Virus record (IMG/VR): IMGVR_UViG_3300025132_000290
Coordinates: 1 to 24,238 of that record
Reading direction: 5' to 3' (one strand)
DNA from: a virus
DNA: 24,238 nucleotides
Positions 21,634 through 24,238 of the stretch are shown here, one piece after another. The notes below the pieces were generated by a model, which worked only from the letters and a program-made list of their open reading frames with translations, was not told the DNA's origin and did not search any database. The position numbers and the translations under genes are program-made. Numbering within the stretch: the stretch's first letter is position 1; every line of letters begins with the position of its first letter.

Positions 21634-22520
21634 GCGACTCTAAACTCCACAACGTCGTTATGGCGCCACATATCGCCCTTGTCGCCGTACCGCACCTGCG
21701 TTTCCAACTGGTCTAGCACATCCAAGTCAAAAACGGGGTTACCTGACTTTACAAACGCCTCTTCAGGCGTTGACGGGTACTCCTGAGCCAACTGCCACGG
21801 CAACATTGACTCACGTTTGTCCTGATACCACGCATCTCCACGGTCTTCAGTCGCAGACCACGGAAAAAACATAGGCGCAAACTTGTTTGTGCCAGCCGTC
21901 GCACCCACCCAAAGCTGATGATAGAAGTTGCCTGACCCGTTTGCGGTCGACAGACCGATGATTCGGCCACCAATATCGGCCACAGGCTCAATCGACGCCC
22001 ACGCATCCTCGGGATTCGGCAAGAACGCCCACTCATCCACCACAATAAGCGACGCAGACTCGCCACGGGCAGGATCAGACGCCGACGGCATTGACGTAAT
22101 CTGCGAACCATTGTCAAAAGCCATGCGCTGCTGGTGCTCAACCAGCGAGCGAGGCCCCCGCTCCAACATCCAGTCAGGCAAATGCTTCTGCCCGTACTTT
22201 GTTTTCTTCAGCAACAACACCGATTCACGCTCTGTACGAGACAAATCAATGATGTTCTGATCCGAATGGAAGTACGCTAGCCAGAACTGATGTGCCGCAA
22301 CCAGCGTAGACCATCCGATCTGGCGGGCTTTCAACGTCAGACTGTACCGTTCGTTCTTCCACTCTTTAAGAGCAAACTTCTGAGCGTCACGCAACTCAAA
22401 CAGCACACGGCCCTTCGCAGGATGAGCAATATTCCAGTACGTCTCTAGGAAATACTGCTCGTCCTTAACGCACCGACGCCACTCAGCCTCACGTTTCAGC
22501 TCAGAAAACGAATACGCCAC
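21630..22520 (-). CDS. terL: Terminase large subunit, ATPase part (separate ORF)
   Basis: The 296-aa motor ATPase that translocates DNA into the head. Visible motifs are a deviant Walker A KARQIGWST (residues 64-72; the lysine sits at the front, as in lambda-type terminases, with W70 where many P-loops have Lys), Walker B LIVVDEWAF (D162, catalytic E163) and the coupling motif GLSTANG (189-195). The end (WQLAQEYPSTPEEAFVKSGN, then PVFDLDVLDQL) is the normal boundary before the nuclease domain, after which a TGA stops the frame. The start is GTG 22520, sharing its G with the upstream stop (TAGTG). The nuclease follows in the next ORF. The upstream HNH-like and small terminase genes fit a packaging module. 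Confidence 0.9.
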   Translation of the reverse strand: MAYSFSELKREAEWRRCVKDEQYFLETYWNIAHPAKGRVLFELRDAQKFALKEWKNERYSLTLKARQIGWSTLVAAHQFWLAYFHSDQNIIDLSRTERESVLLLKKTKYGQKHLPDWMLERGPRSLVEHQQRMAFDNGSQITSMPSASDPARGESASLIVVDEWAFLPNPEDAWASIEPVADIGGRIIGLSTANGSGNFYHQLWVGATAGTNKFAPMFFPWSATEDRGDAWYQDKRESMLPWQLAQEYPSTPEEAFVKSGNPVFDLDVLDQLETQVRYGDKGDMWRHNDVVEFRVA

Positions 22521-22804
22521 TACCTGTACCTACGGTTCCTACCGTGCCCATTGCGAGCACGGTTCGTAGACGAGTCCTCTACGCTGTACGAACCGTCACT
22601 ATTGCGTGACATATCACGCCCAGTCACCGCCATACCCATCTTCTTCGCCTTGTAACGGGCACGACCATGATCCCGACGGTACGCCTTGCGATCCTCACGG
22701 GCGTTGTACTGCTTGTCGTACTCCAACTTCTTCCTGTACGACGCAGGATTTTGATGATAGTTCTTTGCAGACTTGCGTGGGGCACCAGCCCTTGGAGATG
22801 CCAT
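22520..22804 (-). CDS. Small basic protein, possible degenerate HNH-like (94 aa)
   Basis: The ATG at 22804 overlaps the upstream stop (TAATG); a longer frame is open but lies inside the previous gene. The product is rich in Arg, Lys, Tyr and Asn: NPASYRKKLEYDKQYNARED, then DHGRARYKAKKMGM and GRDMSRNSDGSYSVEDSSTN followed by RARNGHGRNRR. From memory this follows the layout of small phage proteins ending in GKDV.HK.GN...N...V.S...NR, which carry an HNH-like motif. Here the expected histidines of the first part are replaced (DMSRN). If so it would bind DNA without the usual metal site. Position next to the terminase is typical for HNH proteins that help packaging. The call is tentative. Confidence 0.45.
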   Translation of the reverse strand: MASPRAGAPRKSAKNYHQNPASYRKKLEYDKQYNAREDRKAYRRDHGRARYKAKKMGMAVTGRDMSRNSDGSYSVEDSSTNRARNGHGRNRRYR

Positions 22805-23094
22805 TACCACTTCACCCTGTTCGCCCAGTACGCAGCAGAACACGGACCTTTCGCAATGTTCTTCGCATGGCGAGCCTTGAATGACTTACGGCGCGCCTTC
22901 TCAGCAGCCGTCGTCGGCTTCTTGCCCGCACCAGACACGCCCTGCTGGCCGAATCGAATGACCTTGCCATTCTCACACCCCTTGCCCTTAGCCACCACAA
23001 CATGCGATTTCGTTGGATGATTCGGTGTCCGCTTGGGTTTGTTGTAACCCGATACCCCCACACGCTTCAACCTCGGATCTGGTTTCTTAGCCAT
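22804..23094 (-). CDS. Small basic conserved-type protein (96 aa), possibly DUF6321-like
   Basis: It begins MAKKPDPRLKRVGVSGYNKP and has KSHVVVAKG, KVIRFGQQGVSGAGKKPTTA, AEKARRKSFKARHAKNIAKG and ends SAAYWANRVKW. I recall this same arrangement, from KPDPRLK to AAYWANKVKW, in small proteins of marine phages and bacteria (DUF6321 by memory), function unknown. The net charge is strongly positive and the KARHAKNI part looks like a nucleic-acid-binding helix. It contains two Cys (C40, C85) that need not pair. The start overlaps the upstream stop (TAATG), and the stop overlaps the next start. It is one of several basic proteins between small and large terminase genes. Confidence 0.65.
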   Translation of the reverse strand: MAKKPDPRLKRVGVSGYNKPKRTPNHPTKSHVVVAKGKGCENGKVIRFGQQGVSGAGKKPTTAAEKARRKSFKARHAKNIAKGPCSAAYWANRVKW

Positions 23095-23378
23095 TACTTC
23101 TTCTTTCCTACTGCCTTCTTCTTTTTCTTAGCAGCCTTCTTATGCAAACCATGAGACGCATGCTGCTTACCAGCAGCAGTAGCCTTACGCTTCGCCTGAT
23201 TCGCAGCAGCCAACTTCTTCTTACCCTTAGCCGTCGACTTCAACGCCGCAATCTTCTTTTTTGGGGCATACACCTCACCAGTAGCCTTCGGCCCCTGCGT
23301 AGACGGTTTACCCGAAGCAGTCGTCCATTTCTGCTTCGTCCACTTGTCCAACGACTTCTGAGTTCCAGTCTTAGCCAT
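23094..23378 (-). CDS. Lys-rich conserved-type protein (94 aa), DUF5872-like
   Basis: I use ATG 23378 (MAKTGTQKSLDKWTKQKWTT), which overlaps the upstream stop as TGATG; the longer frame overlaps the previous gene. The motif SLDKWTKQKWTTASGKPSTQ, then GPKATGEVYAPKKKIAAL, is the hallmark of a small family I know as DUF5872, found in viruses and bacteria. The second half is almost only Lys, Ala and a few His (KAAKKKKKAVGKKK), like a histone-tail-type polycation. It probably binds nucleic acid. Whether it is packaged in the virion or acts in terminase assembly is not visible from sequence. Confidence 0.7.
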   Translation of the reverse strand: MAKTGTQKSLDKWTKQKWTTASGKPSTQGPKATGEVYAPKKKIAALKSTAKGKKKLAAANQAKRKATAAGKQHASHGLHKKAAKKKKKAVGKKK

Positions 23379-23554
23379 CAGTTCTTGTATCCCCCACCAG
23401 AAGCCTTGTACTCCTTCGCAAGCATCTGCGCCTTCCGAGCAGACCACTGACCAGGCGCACCACCCTTGCCGCCAGCTTTGATCCGCTCAAACAAACGTTT
23501 ACGCATACCAGGCTTCGTGTAATTACCTGACTCATTCACACGAGACTTACTCAT
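23378..23554 (-). CDS. Small basic protein with NYTKPGMRKRLFERIKAG motif (58 aa)
   Basis: I chose ATG 23554, which overlaps the upstream TGA (ATGA); a GTG at 23560 would add two residues. The product has SRVNESGNYTKPGMRKRLFE, RIKAGGKGGAPGQWSARKAQ and MLAKEYKASGGGYKN. This whole sequence type is shared, as far as I remember, by many phage and some bacterial small proteins, with the core KP..R..L..RI..G.KGG.PGQWSARKAQ...K.YK..GGGY. The function is unknown. It is strongly basic and compact, probably a nucleic-acid-binding fold. It sits in the chain of overlapping genes between the terminase subunits. Confidence 0.75.
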   Translation of the reverse strand: MSKSRVNESGNYTKPGMRKRLFERIKAGGKGGAPGQWSARKAQMLAKEYKASGGGYKN

Positions 23555-23709
23555 TGGCACGACTCACAAGACTCAGGGTTCTCCAAATCACACGACGCCT
23601 CAATTACCTCATCAGCGTCGTCACCCCAATCAATATCCATAGCGCCCCGCTCACCCAGCAACTCGCCGTTCTCATGAAGCTCCATCAACGTCTTCGGATC
23701 AACTCGCAT
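23551..23709 (-). CDS. Tiny acidic protein with Cys-rich end (52 aa)
   Basis: A short ORF found by reading, ATG 23709 to TGA 23553-23551. It begins MRVDPKTLMELHENGELLGE, continues with an acidic stretch DIDWGDDADEVIEA and ends SCDLENPESCESCQ, with C-x8-C-x2-C. Its start overlaps the small terminase stop region by 11 bp, and its stop overlaps the next ATG (ATGA), which locks it into the operon. The opposite charge to its basic neighbours is notable; it might bind one of them or a metal ion. There is no known family. Confidence 0.6.
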   Translation of the reverse strand: MRVDPKTLMELHENGELLGERGAMDIDWGDDADEVIEASCDLENPESCESCQ

Positions 23710-24145
23710 CCAAACCCTCCATCAACTGCGCCAACTCAGCAGACAACTCCGCATCCGACAATCCAACCACATCACGCTCATCATCCACAACCAAACGACG
23801 CTTCGGCGTAAACTTCTCAATGTACTGCAAATACAAAGACGCAGCCTTCACGTCGCCCGCAACTGCCGCACGATGCAACGCATCCACAACTCCCTGAGTC
23901 CGCTCAGGGTGGACGTTTAGCTCAGCCGCCCTACGGTCCCACTCACGAATAAACCGAGGATCAGCCTTCCACCGACGCACCGTACGATCGTTGTAGCCAT
24001 TCTCCTCAGCCCACGCCACCGACGTAGCAGGCACACGAGACTCATCCAACAACCAATCCAGATACCGTGCCCAATCATCAGGCATACGTAACTGGCCGGT
24101 GTCTGGATCTGTTACCCAGCCTTTACCGCCTCCGTTTTGTGGCAT
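23699..24145 (-). CDS. terS: Terminase small subunit (148 aa)
   Basis: The DNA-recognition partner of the packaging motor. Residues about 38-64 form a helix-turn-helix (TSVAWAEENGYNDRTVRRWK, then ADPRF), as in phBC6A51-like small terminases. The segment VVDALHRAAVAGDVKAASLY, then LQYIEKFTPKRR, is the typical oligomerisation/linker part (A..GD.KAA.LYL.Y..KFTP). The acidic C-terminus (LSDAELSAELAQLMEGLDAS) may contact the large subunit. AGGAGGT lies seven bases upstream of ATG 24145. It is the first gene of the minus-strand block and is preceded by element A and a palindrome, so it probably starts the late transcription unit. Confidence 0.85.
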   Translation of the reverse strand: MPQNGGGKGWVTDPDTGQLRMPDDWARYLDWLLDESRVPATSVAWAEENGYNDRTVRRWKADPRFIREWDRRAAELNVHPERTQGVVDALHRAAVAGDVKAASLYLQYIEKFTPKRRLVVDDERDVVGLSDAELSAELAQLMEGLDAS

Positions 24146-24153
24146 AGTTGTTA

Positions 24154-24181
24154 CCTCCTAATAGGTAAGTTTTTGTGTCCC
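24154..24181 (-). promoter_or_regulatory. Regulatory element A: GGGACAC-N11-TATTAGGAGG
   Basis: GGGACAC (24181-24175), 11 nt, then TATTAGGAGG (24163-24154), the ribosome site of the small terminase gene. The best match to the shared pattern together with element B. GGGACAC is also the 3' arm of a 7-bp inverted repeat. Confidence 0.6.
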
Positions 24182-24200
24182 GTGGGTTGTGGTGGGACAC
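24175..24200. repeat. Inverted repeat GTGTCCC...GGGACAC
   Basis: Two 7-bp arms (24175-24181 and 24194-24200) are separated by 12 nt. One arm is the GGGACAC of element A. The spacing of the arm centres (19 bp, about two DNA turns) would also suit a dimeric DNA-binding protein. Confidence 0.6.
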
Positions 24201-24210
24201 TACATCTATT

Positions 24211-24222
24211 ACTGTATACAGT
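24211..24222. promoter_or_regulatory. 12-bp perfect palindrome ACTGTATACAGT
   Basis: A perfect palindrome upstream of the first late gene, between element A and a G tract. The CTG...CAG ends resemble operator sites of dimeric repressors. A TATACA inside could act as a -10 box for the late block. No second copy was seen in the window. Confidence 0.45.
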
Positions 24223-24236
24223 GGGGGGAGGGGGGG
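24223..24236 (+). other. G tract (6 G, A, 7 G) at the window edge
   Basis: Thirteen G in fourteen bases on the plus strand, next to the palindrome and about 80 bp upstream of the small terminase start. It is out of character with the balanced base composition elsewhere. It may be a structural or packaging signal, or mark an assembly edge. Confidence 0.5.
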
Positions 24237-24238
24237 CA

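Noticed and set aside
1-24238. tRNA genes, CRISPR arrays, insertion sequences or integrase
   Set aside because: No cloverleaf-like segments, regularly spaced repeats, transposase motifs or recombinase motifs were seen while reading both strands; without a scan, a divergent tRNA cannot be fully excluded.

Overview
The window is the virion-structure, packaging and lysis arm of an uncultured tailed phage, most likely short-tailed (podovirus-like). I see portal, scaffold, HK97-fold-type capsid, a head-tail adaptor, a nozzle/hub-type beta-propeller, two fibres and a set of large DNA-ejection-type proteins. I see no tape measure, sheath, major tail tube or baseplate gene. The small basic proteins near the terminase and the general style resemble marine metagenomic phages. 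The host cannot be fixed from sequence. A PGRP-type amidase with a C-terminal peptidoglycan-binding domain, an r1t-like holin and strong AGGAGG ribosome sites would fit a Gram-positive (for example actinobacterial) host, but this is only an inference.

All but one gene lie on the minus strand and read from right to left. Region 1 (24238-20950, packaging): small terminase, five tiny overlapping genes (mostly Lys/Arg-rich), then a large terminase split into separate ATPase and nuclease ORFs. Region 2 (20928-15656, head): two small unknowns, portal, scaffold, major capsid protein, a hairpin, a Cys/His protein and the adaptor. Region 3 (15647-9394, tail): nozzle-like protein, an S74-type fibre, a membrane protein, a collagen-repeat S74-type fibre and two tiny proteins. 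Region 4 (9359-1217): three internal-virion/ejection-type proteins (151, 519 and 1788 aa) and the amidase. Region 5 (1181-134): two small proteins, a holin and an acidic unknown. At the left edge a plus-strand HTH-like gene (sigma region 4-like) converges on this late block and overlaps its last gene.

Most neighbouring genes overlap (ATGA, TAATG, TGATG) or are 1-8 nt apart, so the block is a series of translationally coupled units. Of the six inter-ORF gaps of at least 20 nt, five contain or abut the same element on the minus strand: GGGACA(C/T), then 10-11 nt, then a TAGG-containing block (TATTAGGAGG in its best form). It precedes the packaging unit, the portal unit, the scaffold/capsid unit, the ejection/lysin unit and the holin unit. 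The sixth gap, after the capsid gene, has a 10-bp-stem hairpin instead. This element is the best candidate for an undescribed regulatory system here. It could be a phage-specific transcription start, a promoter for a phage sigma factor, or a start-associated sequence. The second strongest oddity is the split large terminase.

Gene functions were assigned by reading motifs; no database search was run.
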